The notes under the pieces: model-generated | What the model saw: the letters and a program-made list of their open reading frames with translations, nothing else | Database searches by the model: none | Told to the model about the DNA's origin: nothing | NCBI GenBank assembly: GCA_023412275.1 | Contig: JAEYNY010000021.1 | Coordinates: 1 to 64,000 of the forward strand | Direction of reading: 5' to 3' | From: Bacillota bacterium | Lineage (GTDB): Bacteria > Bacillota > Clostridia > Acetivibrionales > DSM-1351 | DNA length: 64,000 nt | In this document: piece after piece, positions 49,973 to 60,526 of the stretch | Layout: every line of letters starts with the position of its first letter | Numbering within the stretch: the first letter of the stretch is position 1 | Program-made: the position numbers and the translations under genes

Positions 49973-51793
49973 TTACCATTCCTTTCCTAAGATATTTTGG
50001 TTTCTTACAGGCTGTTCCGGAAAAGAAATCCATACAGTTGTTCCTGTTCCGGGACTACTGTCTACCTTGATTCCATAGGATTCACCGTAATAAAGCTTTA
50101 TACGCTGATTAACATTTGAAAGCCCAATGCTTTTACCTGTCTTTCCCCCTGCTTCTTTAATCTTACGGTGAACCTCCTCCAGCTTTTCAATTTCCATCCC
50201 AAGGCCATTATCTTTTACAGTCACCAGTACATTTTCATCCTGCCTGTTAACGATAATGTCAATCTTTCCACTTCCCTCTTTTTGTTCCAGTCCGTGTACA
50301 AAAGCGTTTTCAACAATAGGCTGTATCAACAGAGGCAGTACCTTGAGAATTTTCTCATCAATGCCGTCCTGAACATCAATGGTATAATCTACCCGGTCAG
50401 CAAAACGGAACTTCTGAATTTCCAAATAATTACGCACAAAATCCAGCTCACTCTTCAACGGTTGAGGATTGTCATCAAGTTCTAACAGACTACGCATGGA
50501 TTTTCCCAAAAGCTTTATTACAGTAGCAATTTCACGTTGTCCGCAGACATAAGCCTTCATCCGTATACTTTCAAGAGTATTAAACAAAAAATGAGGATTA
50601 ATCTGGCTTGCCAGCATCTTGAACTGTGCCTCATTCTGTTTTGTCAGAAGCTGTTGCTGCTGAAGCTTGTGTTCATAATTTTCCTGTAAAAGCTTTTTCA
50701 TATCACCAATCATTTTAATCAGGTCTGTGTACAGTTCGGCAATCTCGTCGCTGCCACTGATATCTGGTGGAATATCCAGATCCCCGGAGGCCGCCCTGTG
50801 AATCTGAGTTCTTATAAATAAGATACGTTCTGAAAAGCTTCCGGTAAATAACACCATAAGCAGTACAGGTATTACGAGACTTATGAGTGCGATAGCAATT
50901 CCTGTTATGTATGTAGCAAACACCTGACGAGTAATGTCACTGGTTGGCGTTATATTAATAATCTGTATGGTACTGCGGGTTTTCTGAGGAAGAAAGGAGT
51001 CACAGACAATAAATACTTTCCGGCTTTCATAGGTTACATCCTTTAGAATCTGCTCTCTGTCACCCGAAAAGGCAGTCAACCCCTTTATATCAATTTTTGT
51101 ACCCAACTTTTCACGGTCATCTGCCAGCACAATACGGTCATTATCTACGGTCATAAGCATGGTTGTTCTTTCGTTCTGAATAACAGAGGTCAGATAACTG
51201 TAGCTTACTCTCATTACCATAACCGCATAATTCCCGTTATCGTCTATGCGAATACGACGTACCAACGCAAGGTAATAGGAGTTGTTATCCTTATTATAAA
51301 AGCACTGCCATATCATATTGCCACCGCTTCTAACCGCAGCCTTGTACCAAGCCTCTTTTCTTATGGTATCAGTGGTTTTAACAAAAAAACCATTCTCACA
51401 TATGGTACTATTATCTACGTACAGGGTAATAGCCTCTATTTGGCTATAGTACTGCGTATATTCCTTAAGTGATGGGTAATTTTTGCAAGCATCAATAGAC
51501 TCTAAAAAACTGCCGTACTTAGTTGAAATAAGTGTTTTGAGCTGTTTATCAAAATAGATTTTGTCAGATATGTTAGTCATAAGATATAACAGCTCGTTGA
51601 CGCGATCCCGAACCCGAACGGTATCTGTTTTGGCTTCGTTAACCATTCGTGAGTAAACAAGATTTGACATGCTGTAGGTCATATACAAGCTCACGAAAAA
51701 TACCGGCACCAGCACGGAGATTATGTAGATACCGATCATTTTTTTGCGTATCCGAATATTGTTCCAACCTTCTTTCAAACGCTTGATGAACAC
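49973..51793 (-). CDS. Sensor histidine kinase (YesM family)
   Basis: A 606-residue kinase, GTG start. Membrane helices at about 18-40 and 295-315 flank an extracellular Cache-like sensor region. HAMP follows (about 320-370), then the His_kinase domain with the phosphorylated His in QINPHFLFNTLES and the ATPase domain (VENAFVHGLEQKEG, KDNGLGMEIEKL, GKSIGLSNVNQRI). It likely senses an extracellular sugar signal or the loaded binding protein and phosphorylates the AraC regulator encoded next. Confidence 0.92.
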   Translation of the reverse strand: MFIKRLKEGWNNIRIRKKMIGIYIISVLVPVFFVSLYMTYSMSNLVYSRMVNEAKTDTVRVRDRVNELLYLMTNISDKIYFDKQLKTLISTKYGSFLESIDACKNYPSLKEYTQYYSQIEAITLYVDNSTICENGFFVKTTDTIRKEAWYKAAVRSGGNMIWQCFYNKDNNSYYLALVRRIRIDDNGNYAVMVMRVSYSYLTSVIQNERTTMLMTVDNDRIVLADDREKLGTKIDIKGLTAFSGDREQILKDVTYESRKVFIVCDSFLPQKTRSTIQIINITPTSDITRQVFATYITGIAIALISLVIPVLLMVLFTGSFSERILFIRTQIHRAASGDLDIPPDISGSDEIAELYTDLIKMIGDMKKLLQENYEHKLQQQQLLTKQNEAQFKMLASQINPHFLFNTLESIRMKAYVCGQREIATVIKLLGKSMRSLLELDDNPQPLKSELDFVRNYLEIQKFRFADRVDYTIDVQDGIDEKILKVLPLLIQPIVENAFVHGLEQKEGSGKIDIIVNRQDENVLVTVKDNGLGMEIEKLEEVHRKIKEAGGKTGKSIGLSNVNQRIKLYYGESYGIKVDSSPGTGTTVWISFPEQPVRNQNILGKEW

Positions 51794-51890
51794 GATATTT
51801 ATTCCACCCTCGCCGAAACTGATATTTTCTTATATTATAGGTTTATTATAACAATATTGTAAACCACATACAAACCTATTTCTATACATA

Positions 51891-54026
51891 TCAGAGTGTA
51901 AGAGTCATAGCTATGGGAAGATCACGGGATGAAGTACCAATATATATGGTATAGTCCCCCGAAACAAGAACCCATCCTGTATTAGTGCTGAATTCCGAGA
52001 AAGTTCGTTCATCAAGTTTAAATGTAATGGTTTTGGTTTCACCGGGATTAAGGTAAATCTTATCAAAACCTTTCAGAATACGTATAGGAGAGCCGGCATT
52101 TTTGGGTGGCTCCACATATAACTGAACTGACTGTGCTCCTGACCTATTCCCGGTATTTGATATATCAACACTTATTTCATACTCTTTACAGATTCCGGGA
52201 ATCTGTCTTAATGCGGCCTTCGCCAATGAAAACGTCGTATAGGACAAACCATGCCCAAATGGAAAAAGCGGAGGCACATTGTACGTATCGTGATAACGGT
52301 ATCCTACAAAGAGGCCTTCTGTGTAATGAACCTTTTGGTCTCCCGGATATTCACCCAGTACCTTAACTCCTGTATCCTCCTCTTTTAGAGGAATTGTGAA
52401 AGGGAGATGTCCGCTTGGATTATAATCCCCGAATAAAACTTCCGCCAATGCCGTTCCACTGTGCATGCCTGAAAAAAACCCCTGCATAACTGTAGGTGCA
52501 TTGTTTATCCATTGGCTCATATCAACTGGAGAGCCACTTATAATGACTACAACTGTGTTTGGGTTTGCTGCAAGAACTCTTTCCAGAAGTTTATCCTGTT
52601 CGTACGGCAAAGTCATATCCGGCCTGTCACGACCTTCCGATTCCTGTTCGTGCCCTGTACCACCAATGAAAATAACCGCATCGGCAGTCTGTGCCGCCTG
52701 AATTGCCTCATTCTCAAGGCGTATTTTAACATTTCTATATTCCTCTTGGGCAGCTCTGGCCTTTTCCTCTATCTCAGCACGGGTTTTCTCATCAGCATTA
52801 GAAGGTATGTGAAATTCATGCTTAGAAAAGGTCTCATCCAGGCAACCCGGATAAAACGATACTTTTGCTCCCCCTGCCAATCTCATAACTATGCCGGATA
52901 GCGGTGTAACCTCATATAGTGCCTTGACTGCCGCACTATCTCCCCCGCTAGAATGTTTTTTATCTGCATTATTGCCAATAACGGCAACCTTTTTAATTTT
53001 GTCTGCATTAAGAGGCAGCACTCCTCTGTCATTTTTTAAAAGAACAAAGCTCTCCTTGGCTGCTTCAAGCACTGTCTGTTGGTGCTGAGGCAAATTGAAA
53101 CCTCCTCGTTTTCGGTCTTCTGAGAACATTTTCAGTCTGAACATCAATTTTAGTATTCGTCGCACCTTTTCATTAAGTGTACTTTCAGAGACGTTTCCGT
53201 TTTTAACAGCATTTATAAGTGGTTTTGCAAAAAAGTAGTCATCAAAATCAGTGGTTACGTTCATTTCAATATCAAGTCCGGCTTCTGCAGGTGCTTCTGT
53301 ATCGTGTACTGCCCCCCAATCAGAAACTACAACACCGTCAAACTCCCATTCCTTACGGAGAATTTTCGTAATCAACTCAGGGCTGTGACTGCAAAATGTA
53401 CCATTAAGTCTGTTATATGCAGTCATTACTGTAAGAACCCCTGACTTTACTGCTGCTTCAAATGCAGGAAAGTACAGCTCCCGAAGTGTACGTTCATCCA
53501 CCTCAGCACTGACAGCAAGACGTTCTATCTCCTGATTATTAGCAGCAAAATGCTTTACGCAGGCTGCCACATCAAAGCGCTGAACACCTTTTATATAGGC
53601 TGATGCAAGTTCTGCTGTCAGAACCGGGTCTTCACTGAAGTATTCATAATTCCTTCCGCATAAAGGTGTACGGATAATATTCACACCCGGTGCAAGGATA
53701 ACGTCCTTACCTCGGCCCCGTGCTTCGCATCCCAGTACTTCTCCTACCTTCTCGGAAAGAGTTTTGTTAAAGGTTGCAGCAAGGGACGTGCAAGAAGGCA
53801 GATATGTTACAAAATCTGCATTGCCTCCTACCGTTTCCCACCCATTATCAGCAAACTCATTGCGTACACCCATAGGACCGTCGGAAAACACAAGGGAAGG
53901 AATCCCCAGTCTCGGTACTCCTCCTGTGCGGAACAAACCATTTCCGTGACACATGCCCGCCTTTTCCTCTAAAGTCATCATGGACACTAGTTCTTCTACT
54001 TTTTCATTTATTTCGTTTAATTGCAT
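51891..54026 (-). CDS. GH3 beta-glucosidase
   Basis: A 711-residue GH3 enzyme with no signal peptide. ATG 54026 follows GGAG. The nucleophile is Asp236 in GVVVSDWGAV; other marks are VKHFAANNQE and the second-domain GHEQESEGRDRPDMTLP, with the C-terminal fibronectin III-like domain (VQLYVEPPKNAGSPIRILKGFDK). It releases terminal glucose from xyloglucan oligosaccharides after the alpha-xylosidase has cleared the branch. It lies 40 bases from GH31, same operon. Confidence 0.94.
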   Translation of the reverse strand: MQLNEINEKVEELVSMMTLEEKAGMCHGNGLFRTGGVPRLGIPSLVFSDGPMGVRNEFADNGWETVGGNADFVTYLPSCTSLAATFNKTLSEKVGEVLGCEARGRGKDVILAPGVNIIRTPLCGRNYEYFSEDPVLTAELASAYIKGVQRFDVAACVKHFAANNQEIERLAVSAEVDERTLRELYFPAFEAAVKSGVLTVMTAYNRLNGTFCSHSPELITKILRKEWEFDGVVVSDWGAVHDTEAPAEAGLDIEMNVTTDFDDYFFAKPLINAVKNGNVSESTLNEKVRRILKLMFRLKMFSEDRKRGGFNLPQHQQTVLEAAKESFVLLKNDRGVLPLNADKIKKVAVIGNNADKKHSSGGDSAAVKALYEVTPLSGIVMRLAGGAKVSFYPGCLDETFSKHEFHIPSNADEKTRAEIEEKARAAQEEYRNVKIRLENEAIQAAQTADAVIFIGGTGHEQESEGRDRPDMTLPYEQDKLLERVLAANPNTVVVIISGSPVDMSQWINNAPTVMQGFFSGMHSGTALAEVLFGDYNPSGHLPFTIPLKEEDTGVKVLGEYPGDQKVHYTEGLFVGYRYHDTYNVPPLFPFGHGLSYTTFSLAKAALRQIPGICKEYEISVDISNTGNRSGAQSVQLYVEPPKNAGSPIRILKGFDKIYLNPGETKTITFKLDERTFSEFSTNTGWVLVSGDYTIYIGTSSRDLPIAMTLTL

Positions 54027-54065
54027 TATATTCACTCCAAAATTGTAATTTATTTAGCATAGTTT

Positions 54066-56378
54066 CTACAGAATTTCAAATGTATATGTGCCACAAAAAG
54101 CATTTGGTATAAATATTTCCCCGTCCTGTTTACTTACAACGGTTCCTCCTATACACCCATCTACTTTTATACCACACAATTTTATACTCCACGGCTTTCC
54201 TTCTCCCTCTGCTATTACAGTGATTTCACTGCCTTTGCGAGATGCCGTGACATTAAGCGCTTCTTTTCCATCCTTCCGGTATACAGAAGTATTTGCATAT
54301 TCACCATCGCAAAGAGGCGTCAGCAGCAAGCTAACATCCTGTGCATATTCATAGACCGTTTCTTCTTCGCTGAAGCCCATAGCCAGAAGGCTGCCGGGAC
54401 GGACATACAAGGGCAGACTCATGTAATTGTGCTTTTCCCTGCGATAACTGCCACCTGTAACAATTTCACCTGTCAGAAGGTTATACCACTCTCCCTTAGG
54501 CAAATAATAGTCCACCAGTCCTGAAGCCGTAAATACAGGTGCTACCAACAGAGAATCCCCCAACATATATTGACGATCAAGAGTAGTACACGCAGGGTCA
54601 TCCTGAAATTCAAGAAACATCCCACGGACTGAGGGCAGCCCCTGCTGTGAAGCCTGAACCGCAGTTTTGTATATATATGGCATTAAACGGCATTTTAAAT
54701 TTGCAAAGAACCGCAGTACATCCACTGCTTCTTCGTCATATAGCCATGGAACACGATAACTGGTACTTCCATGAAGACGGGAATGAGATGACAGCATACC
54801 AAAGGCCAACCACCTTTTATAAACATCAGCTGTAGCAGTTTGCTCGAAGCCTCCAATGTCATGGCTCCAGAAACCAAATCCGCACAATCCTAATGACAGA
54901 CCACCTCGTAAACTTTCAGCCATTGAGGAAAAATCAGCAGTACAATCTCCTCCCCAGTGAACAGGGAACTTCTGACTACCTGTTGTAGCCGACCGTGCAA
55001 ACACTACCGCCTCATTCCCCGATGATTTCAAAGTATCAAAAACTGTCTTGTTATAAAGGTAAGTGTAAAAGTTATGCATCTTCTTAGGGTCTGAACCGTC
55101 GTAATATACAACATCCCTTGTCGGAATGCGTTCTCCGAAATCAGTTTTAAAACAGTCTACCCCCATATCCACAAGGTTAAGTAGCTTTTGAGAAAACCAC
55201 TTACACGCCTCTGGATTTGTAAAATCAACTATAGCCATTCCCGGCTGCCACATATCCCATTGCCAAACACTGCCGTCCTTTTTGTGTATGAAATAGCCCT
55301 TTTCCATTCCTTCATTAAACAGAGCAGACTCCTGTGAGACATATGAATTAATCCAGACACAGATATGCAGACCCTTTTCCTTTAGATTGAATAACATCTT
55401 TTTGGGATCAGGAAAAACGGCTTTGTCCCAAATAAAATCACACCAGTTGAACTCTTTCATCCAAAAGCAATCAAAGTGGAATACGGATAATGGAATACGT
55501 CGCTGACTCATTCCATTAATAAAGCTTGTGACGGTTTCTTCATCGTAGTCAGTTGTAAACGAAGTGGAAAGCCATAGACCGAATGACCACGGTGGAGGCA
55601 TAGAAGGACGTCCAGTAAGCGCAGTATAGTTTGAAATTACTTCCTTACAGTCTAAACCTCCAATTACAAAATAGTCCAAGGATTCGCCTTCAACGGAAAA
55701 TTGTGAACGTGACACTACTTCACTACAGATTTCGAATGAGACAAGACCCGGATCATTTACCAAAATGCTATATCCTCGGTTTGTTATGTAGAATGGGATA
55801 TTTTTGTAAGATTGCTCGGTACAAGTACCTCCGTCCTGATTCCAAATATCAACTGTCTGTCCGTTTTTAACAAATGGTGTAAATCTTTCACCCAAACCAT
55901 ATACACACTCTCCCACATCCAGATCAAGCTGTTCTCTCATATAGGTTTGGCCGCTTTCATGCTTTATGTATGCAAGGTGTCGAAAGCCACTTCCGGTAAG
56001 ACGTTCACCACCGCGATAATATTCTATTATAAAGCTGTTTTTATCAACACGAGCCTTAATACTTCCACTTTCAAACCACACTGCATCATCTTCTTCAATG
56101 ATTATTGGAGAGCTTCCAGGAGAATTAAGTTCAAAACAAGGTCCAGCTTTTTTTACTCCTTTATAATGGTATACTTCTACGTGAATTATGTCAGGTGCCG
56201 GGGAACTCAACTCAATAGTCAGTGCAGGGCCACCTAAAGTATCTCCTCTGTGATTAATCTGGTTACATGGCGCAAAAATGCGTAATCTGTCTCCGCAGTT
56301 CTCAATACGGTATGCCTTGGACGGGTAATGCAGAGAATATCCTTCCTTGCTCATCCAATATCCATTAAGAAATTTCAT
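54066..56378 (-). CDS. GH31 alpha-xylosidase (YicI type)
   Basis: A 770-residue GH31 enzyme. The nucleophile is Asp413 in CFKTDFGERIPT, the variant typical of alpha-xylosidases, and the acid/base is Asp478 in HWGGDCTADF. The N-terminal beta-domain contains GLGERFTPFVKNGQTVDIWN. It removes non-reducing xylose branches from imported xyloglucan oligosaccharides in the cytoplasm. First gene of the minus-strand operon, opposite the sugar transporter operon. Confidence 0.95.
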   Translation of the reverse strand: MKFLNGYWMSKEGYSLHYPSKAYRIENCGDRLRIFAPCNQINHRGDTLGGPALTIELSSPAPDIIHVEVYHYKGVKKAGPCFELNSPGSSPIIIEEDDAVWFESGSIKARVDKNSFIIEYYRGGERLTGSGFRHLAYIKHESGQTYMREQLDLDVGECVYGLGERFTPFVKNGQTVDIWNQDGGTCTEQSYKNIPFYITNRGYSILVNDPGLVSFEICSEVVSRSQFSVEGESLDYFVIGGLDCKEVISNYTALTGRPSMPPPWSFGLWLSTSFTTDYDEETVTSFINGMSQRRIPLSVFHFDCFWMKEFNWCDFIWDKAVFPDPKKMLFNLKEKGLHICVWINSYVSQESALFNEGMEKGYFIHKKDGSVWQWDMWQPGMAIVDFTNPEACKWFSQKLLNLVDMGVDCFKTDFGERIPTRDVVYYDGSDPKKMHNFYTYLYNKTVFDTLKSSGNEAVVFARSATTGSQKFPVHWGGDCTADFSSMAESLRGGLSLGLCGFGFWSHDIGGFEQTATADVYKRWLAFGMLSSHSRLHGSTSYRVPWLYDEEAVDVLRFFANLKCRLMPYIYKTAVQASQQGLPSVRGMFLEFQDDPACTTLDRQYMLGDSLLVAPVFTASGLVDYYLPKGEWYNLLTGEIVTGGSYRREKHNYMSLPLYVRPGSLLAMGFSEEETVYEYAQDVSLLLTPLCDGEYANTSVYRKDGKEALNVTASRKGSEITVIAEGEGKPWSIKLCGIKVDGCIGGTVVSKQDGEIFIPNAFCGTYTFEIL

Positions 56379-56474
56379 GGTATAAAGACCTCCTGAATTT
56401 ATCCGGCTGTTTTATTTTTCTTATTCTCAATTATACAGTCTCATGTGTATATTTAAAACGTAAAAAATCACATT

Positions 56475-56542
56475 AAAAACACTGTAATAATTATAGAACT
56501 TTTATAAAAAGTTTAGTGACCTATAAATTTTACAGTGTTTTT
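56475..56542. promoter_or_regulatory. 13-bp inverted repeat between the divergent xyloglucan operons
   Basis: AAAAACACTGTAA (56475-56487) and its exact complement TTACAGTGTTTTT (56530-56542) are 42 bases apart in the 257-base divergent region. The spacing of about five helical turns centre to centre suits a regulator that loops DNA or contacts both promoters; the AraC-type response regulator is the obvious candidate. Confidence 0.5.
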
Positions 56543-56635
56543 GACTATTTTTTTAGGATATACAAATTTTAATGGGCAATATACAATATTTTTGTAAATA
56601 ATTACTAAACCCAAAAACATTTGGAGGGAAGCTTA

Positions 56636-57580
56636 ATGTCCAATCCGTCGAGTAGCACCACTTATGTTAAAAAAAATAAGCACCGAGATCGATTCAAACT
56701 GTTTTTCATGGCTTTACCTTTTTTGATTCTTTGTTTTACATTTTCCTACTTACCTTTATACGGATGGATTTATTCAATGTTTGATTATCGTCCTCCATTC
56801 AAGCTATATCAGTGTGATTTTGTAGGGCTTAAATGGATTACTTCAATAGTTACGAATCCTGCTTACAGAAATGCAATCGGAGATGTTCTTCGCAATACTT
56901 TTGCCATCAGCGGGCTAAACCTGTTAACCTCTGTTCTGCCTCTTGCCTTTGCTGTTTTTCTAAATGAGATCAAACGAGGCTGGTTTAAACGAACAGTACA
57001 AGTGTTAACTACTCTGCCAAACTTTATTAGTTGGGTACTTGTTTACTCTGTTGCCTATGTGTTCTTTTCAACCGGTGACGGTGTGGTAAACAAGATACTA
57101 ATGAATATGCACCTTATTTCTTCACCGATAAACTTTCTTGCAAGCGATAACCATACATGGCTTTCAATGACTTTATGGAGTTTATGGAAAACTCTTGGTT
57201 GGAGCGCCATTATGTACCTTGCCGCAATAGCAGGTATTGATCAGGAGCTTTATGAAGCAGCCAAGGTCGATGGAGCAGGACGCTTCCGCATGATGTGGAA
57301 TATCACTATTCCTTCGCTGTTGCCAACCTTTTTTGTTCTTATGATGTTATCAGTTGCTAATTTTCTTAATAATGGCCTTGACCAGTATTACGTATTCCAG
57401 AATGCAATGAACAAAGCACATATTCAGGTTCTTGACCTCTATGTTTATAACATAGGTGTTGGCAGTATGAATTTCCCTCTTGCAACTGCTGTCAGTATGC
57501 TAAAGTCTATCGTCAGCATAGCACTGCTGTTTACTGTTAACGGCGTATCTAAACTTCTGCGTGGCGAAACTATTGTCTGA
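56636..57580 (+). CDS. Sugar ABC transporter permease (LplB type)
   Basis: A 314-residue permease; ATG 56636 follows GGAGGG. Six helices, with the EAA loop LYEAAKVDGAGRFRMMWNITIPSL. It belongs to the oligosaccharide group related to LplB. Next to a second permease and a binding protein it forms the importer for xyloglucan-derived oligosaccharides; the ATPase is not encoded here, as is common for clostridial CUT1 systems that share a MsmK-like ATPase. Confidence 0.93.
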   Translation: MSNPSSSTTYVKKNKHRDRFKLFFMALPFLILCFTFSYLPLYGWIYSMFDYRPPFKLYQCDFVGLKWITSIVTNPAYRNAIGDVLRNTFAISGLNLLTSVLPLAFAVFLNEIKRGWFKRTVQVLTTLPNFISWVLVYSVAYVFFSTGDGVVNKILMNMHLISSPINFLASDNHTWLSMTLWSLWKTLGWSAIMYLAAIAGIDQELYEAAKVDGAGRFRMMWNITIPSLLPTFFVLMMLSVANFLNNGLDQYYVFQNAMNKAHIQVLDLYVYNIGVGSMNFPLATAVSMLKSIVSIALLFTVNGVSKLLRGETIV

Positions 57581-57606
57581 CAGGTTAAAAAAGGAGGAAA
57601 ACAACC

Positions 57607-58530
57607 ATGTTACCCATAATAAAAAAGAAAGAACATTACACTTTTGGAGACATTGTGTTTTATATAATTATATATCTGGTATTTGGAGTTTTAACTATCG
57701 CTTGTATATATCCTTTTTACTTTTTGATTATAAACACCCTTACAGCTAATGAAATCAGCTCAAAGATGGCAGTCTTAATGCTTCCTCAAAAAATTCATTT
57801 TGATAACTACGTGAAAATTCTGAAGCTAAACGGACTTACAGATGCTTTGTTTGTATCAGTAGCTCGTACAATAATCGGTGCCGCACTAACAGTTTTTGCC
57901 TCAGCCTTTTTGGGATACCTTTTCACGAAAAAAGAAATGTGGGGCCGCAAATTCTGGTATCGTTTTGTTATTGTTACAATGTACTTTAATGCGGGACTGA
58001 TTCCTTGGTTTATAACAATGCTTAACCTTGGCCTTCGTAATAATTTTCTTGCGTATATTCTGCCGGCTATTGTAGCGCCCTTTAATGTTATCCTTGTAAA
58101 AACTTATATAGAGAATACCCCACAAGCTCTTCAAGAAGCGGCACAGATAGATGGCGCAGGATACTTTACCATATTTCTTAAAGTTGTATGGCCTCTCTGT
58201 GTTCCCATTCTTGCAACGGTTGCCATTTTTGCAGCAGTGGGCCAGTGGAATTCTTTTACTGACACCCTGCTGTTGATGACAGATAGCCATCTGTATACCC
58301 TGCAGTTTATACTGTATCGTTATCTCAATCAGGCAAGCTCTCTGGCAAGTATCATGAGAAACAGCGGTGCTGGAATTGGTCAATCGGTATCAAATCTTGC
58401 AGGCTCTCAAACGGCACAGTCGGTTAGAATGACTGTTTCAGTTGTGGTTATACTTCCGATTTTGTTTGTATATCCCTTTTTCCAGAGATATTTCGTGGGC
58501 GGTATAATTATAGGTGCCGTTAAAGGTTAA
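57607..58530 (+). CDS. Sugar ABC transporter permease (LplC/YtcP type)
   Basis: A 307-residue permease starting at ATG 57607 after AAGGAGG. EAA loop LQEAAQIDGAGYFTIFLKVVWPLC; the ending FVYPFFQRYFVGGIIIGAVKG is typical of the LplC group. Partner of the preceding permease, 26 bases apart. Confidence 0.93.
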   Translation: MLPIIKKKEHYTFGDIVFYIIIYLVFGVLTIACIYPFYFLIINTLTANEISSKMAVLMLPQKIHFDNYVKILKLNGLTDALFVSVARTIIGAALTVFASAFLGYLFTKKEMWGRKFWYRFVIVTMYFNAGLIPWFITMLNLGLRNNFLAYILPAIVAPFNVILVKTYIENTPQALQEAAQIDGAGYFTIFLKVVWPLCVPILATVAIFAAVGQWNSFTDTLLLMTDSHLYTLQFILYRYLNQASSLASIMRNSGAGIGQSVSNLAGSQTAQSVRMTVSVVVILPILFVYPFFQRYFVGGIIIGAVKG

Positions 58531-58624
58531 TTCTTATATAGTTTATACGTGCCATACGCAGCAGTGTAACGGCACATAAAGAAACTCTGCTTTACTAATA
58601 CAATAATTTAATGGAGGTTTATGT

Positions 58625-60397
58625 ATGAAAAAGTGGCTTATTAAATCCCTAACCGCTGCCATTATCCTCGGTGTTACCGTAAGTATGGCGGCCTGTACTA
58701 AACCGGGCGGCGACAGCAATTCCTCATCCGGTTCTAGCAGTTCCGCATCCGGTTCCGACAACAATCCTTATAAGGATACGGTGACACTTGATGTCTATAC
58801 TTTGACAGGCAATTTCCAAGGTGAACAGATTGGATGGTTTGGAAAGGTAATCAAAGACAAATTTAATCTAAAGCTAAACATTATTTCAGCTCAGACAGAT
58901 GGAAATGCAGACCAGTCTTTTCAGACACGTTCTGCTTCCGGTGACCTTGGTGATATTGTGGTATACGGTGCCATGGATACCAAATTCACTGATTCACTTA
59001 AAGCCGGGCTTCTGATGAAACTGTCGGATAACGATTTGCTGGCAAAGCACGGTGACAACATTGTAAAGAATTTTTCAGGTGCCCTTAAGCGTATTTCCGA
59101 TAAATATGGTGATTATGCAATCCCTAATAATGTTTCTACCGAGTCTCCTAATACTCCTTCCGAGGACTCTGATCTTACATTTGGTGTATACACCCGTTAT
59201 GATTACTATCAGGAAATCGGCTCTCCTAAGCTTAATAACTTCGATGATGTATATCCCATGTTAAAAGCAATGGCACAAAAGCACCCTACCAACTCAAATG
59301 GCCAGAAGCAGTATGCTTTTTCACTGTTTAAGGATTGGGACGGCTGCATGATGATGTTCGGAAAAATGATTGCAGAGCTTTACGGATATGAGGAAGCTCC
59401 CTTTGGTGGTTTCCTTCTGACAAATAATATGGCTACAGAGTATCAGAGCATAATTGACCCTAACGGTTACTATGTAAAAGCTCTGAAAGTTTACAATCAG
59501 GCATACCGTGATGGTCTTTTGGACCCAGACTCAATTAATCAGACCTGGGATGATATTACCAAAAAGTACTCCAACGGTCAGGTTCTGTACTCACAGTTTA
59601 GCTGGCTTGGCCCAAACAATTTCAACAATGCTGATAACATATCCAAAGGTGCAGGGTTTGCCCTTGTTCCTATAGCAGATGAGAAAATCTGGTCAAATGG
59701 ATTTACTCCAAACGGCAGTACTTATGTTGTAGCACTAGGCAAATCCTGTAAGAATCCTGAACGTGCCATGGACTTCCTGAACTGGTACTACTCTCCTGAG
59801 GGAACAATGACAATTAAGAATGGCCCTGAAGGCCTTGCATGGAAAATAGACAATGGCAAGCCAACATTGACAGACTTTGGTAAAAAATGTATGCCATCAA
59901 TTGCAGTAGAAGTGTCTAGTGAGTTTGGCGGTAGCGATTGGCAGACAGGAGAGTGTAAAGTCGGCTTTGATGGCTTGGCAGCAAACTCAATTAATCCTAA
60001 TACCAAAGAGCCATACTATTACAAACTTTGGTCGTCAACCCTATTATCCAACACAAGTACCCTGCAAAAAAATTGGAGTGCAGCCATGGACGGTGCTCTG
60101 TCCACAAAAGACTGGCTTGTTAAGAACAACCAGATTTCGGTTTCTCCCGGTACAGATTATGTTGCTCCTACCCTTCCATCTGACATTCAGTCAACTCAGG
60201 ACGTAGTCAAAATGGATATTCGTGACTATTCCTGGAAAATGGTATATGCAAAGAGTGACAGTGAGTTTAATTCCCTTCTGAAGCAAATGACTGATAAGGT
60301 CAAGGGCGAAGGTTTTGATACCGTTGTAGAATGGGATAAACAGCAGTTATCTGAGCTTGCTGCGGTTAGAAAGCAGGCAGCAGACAGCGGCAAATAA
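58625..60397 (+). CDS. Oligosaccharide-binding lipoprotein (LplA type)
   Basis: A 590-residue extracellular solute-binding protein. Signal peptide with lipobox SMAACTKP, then a Ser/Gly linker and the mature domain (DTVTLDVYTLTGNFQGEQIGW). The large size is usual for binding proteins taking up long oligosaccharides. It follows the permeases and is separated from GH95 by a strong terminator, which should give it higher expression than the downstream hydrolase. Confidence 0.93.
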   Translation: MKKWLIKSLTAAIILGVTVSMAACTKPGGDSNSSSGSSSSASGSDNNPYKDTVTLDVYTLTGNFQGEQIGWFGKVIKDKFNLKLNIISAQTDGNADQSFQTRSASGDLGDIVVYGAMDTKFTDSLKAGLLMKLSDNDLLAKHGDNIVKNFSGALKRISDKYGDYAIPNNVSTESPNTPSEDSDLTFGVYTRYDYYQEIGSPKLNNFDDVYPMLKAMAQKHPTNSNGQKQYAFSLFKDWDGCMMMFGKMIAELYGYEEAPFGGFLLTNNMATEYQSIIDPNGYYVKALKVYNQAYRDGLLDPDSINQTWDDITKKYSNGQVLYSQFSWLGPNNFNNADNISKGAGFALVPIADEKIWSNGFTPNGSTYVVALGKSCKNPERAMDFLNWYYSPEGTMTIKNGPEGLAWKIDNGKPTLTDFGKKCMPSIAVEVSSEFGGSDWQTGECKVGFDGLAANSINPNTKEPYYYKLWSSTLLSNTSTLQKNWSAAMDGALSTKDWLVKNNQISVSPGTDYVAPTLPSDIQSTQDVVKMDIRDYSWKMVYAKSDSEFNSLLKQMTDKVKGEGFDTVVEWDKQQLSELAAVRKQAADSGK

Positions 60398-60434
60398 ATT
60401 TGAAAAACTGTACATTTTTATAGTCCTCTCCTTG

Positions 60435-60485
60435 GGAAAAGGGTGCAGCCTTCGGTGATGCGGGGTAAGCACCCTTTTCCTTTTT
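60435..60485 (+). terminator. Terminator between the binding protein and GH95 genes
   Basis: GGAAAAGGGTGC (60435-60446) pairs with GCACCCTTTTCC (60469-60480), followed by five T. Partial read-through would still serve GH95. Confidence 0.85.
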
Positions 60486-60526
60486 ACAGGACCTATATAT
60501 TTTATTATTTTTTAGGAGGGAATCTA

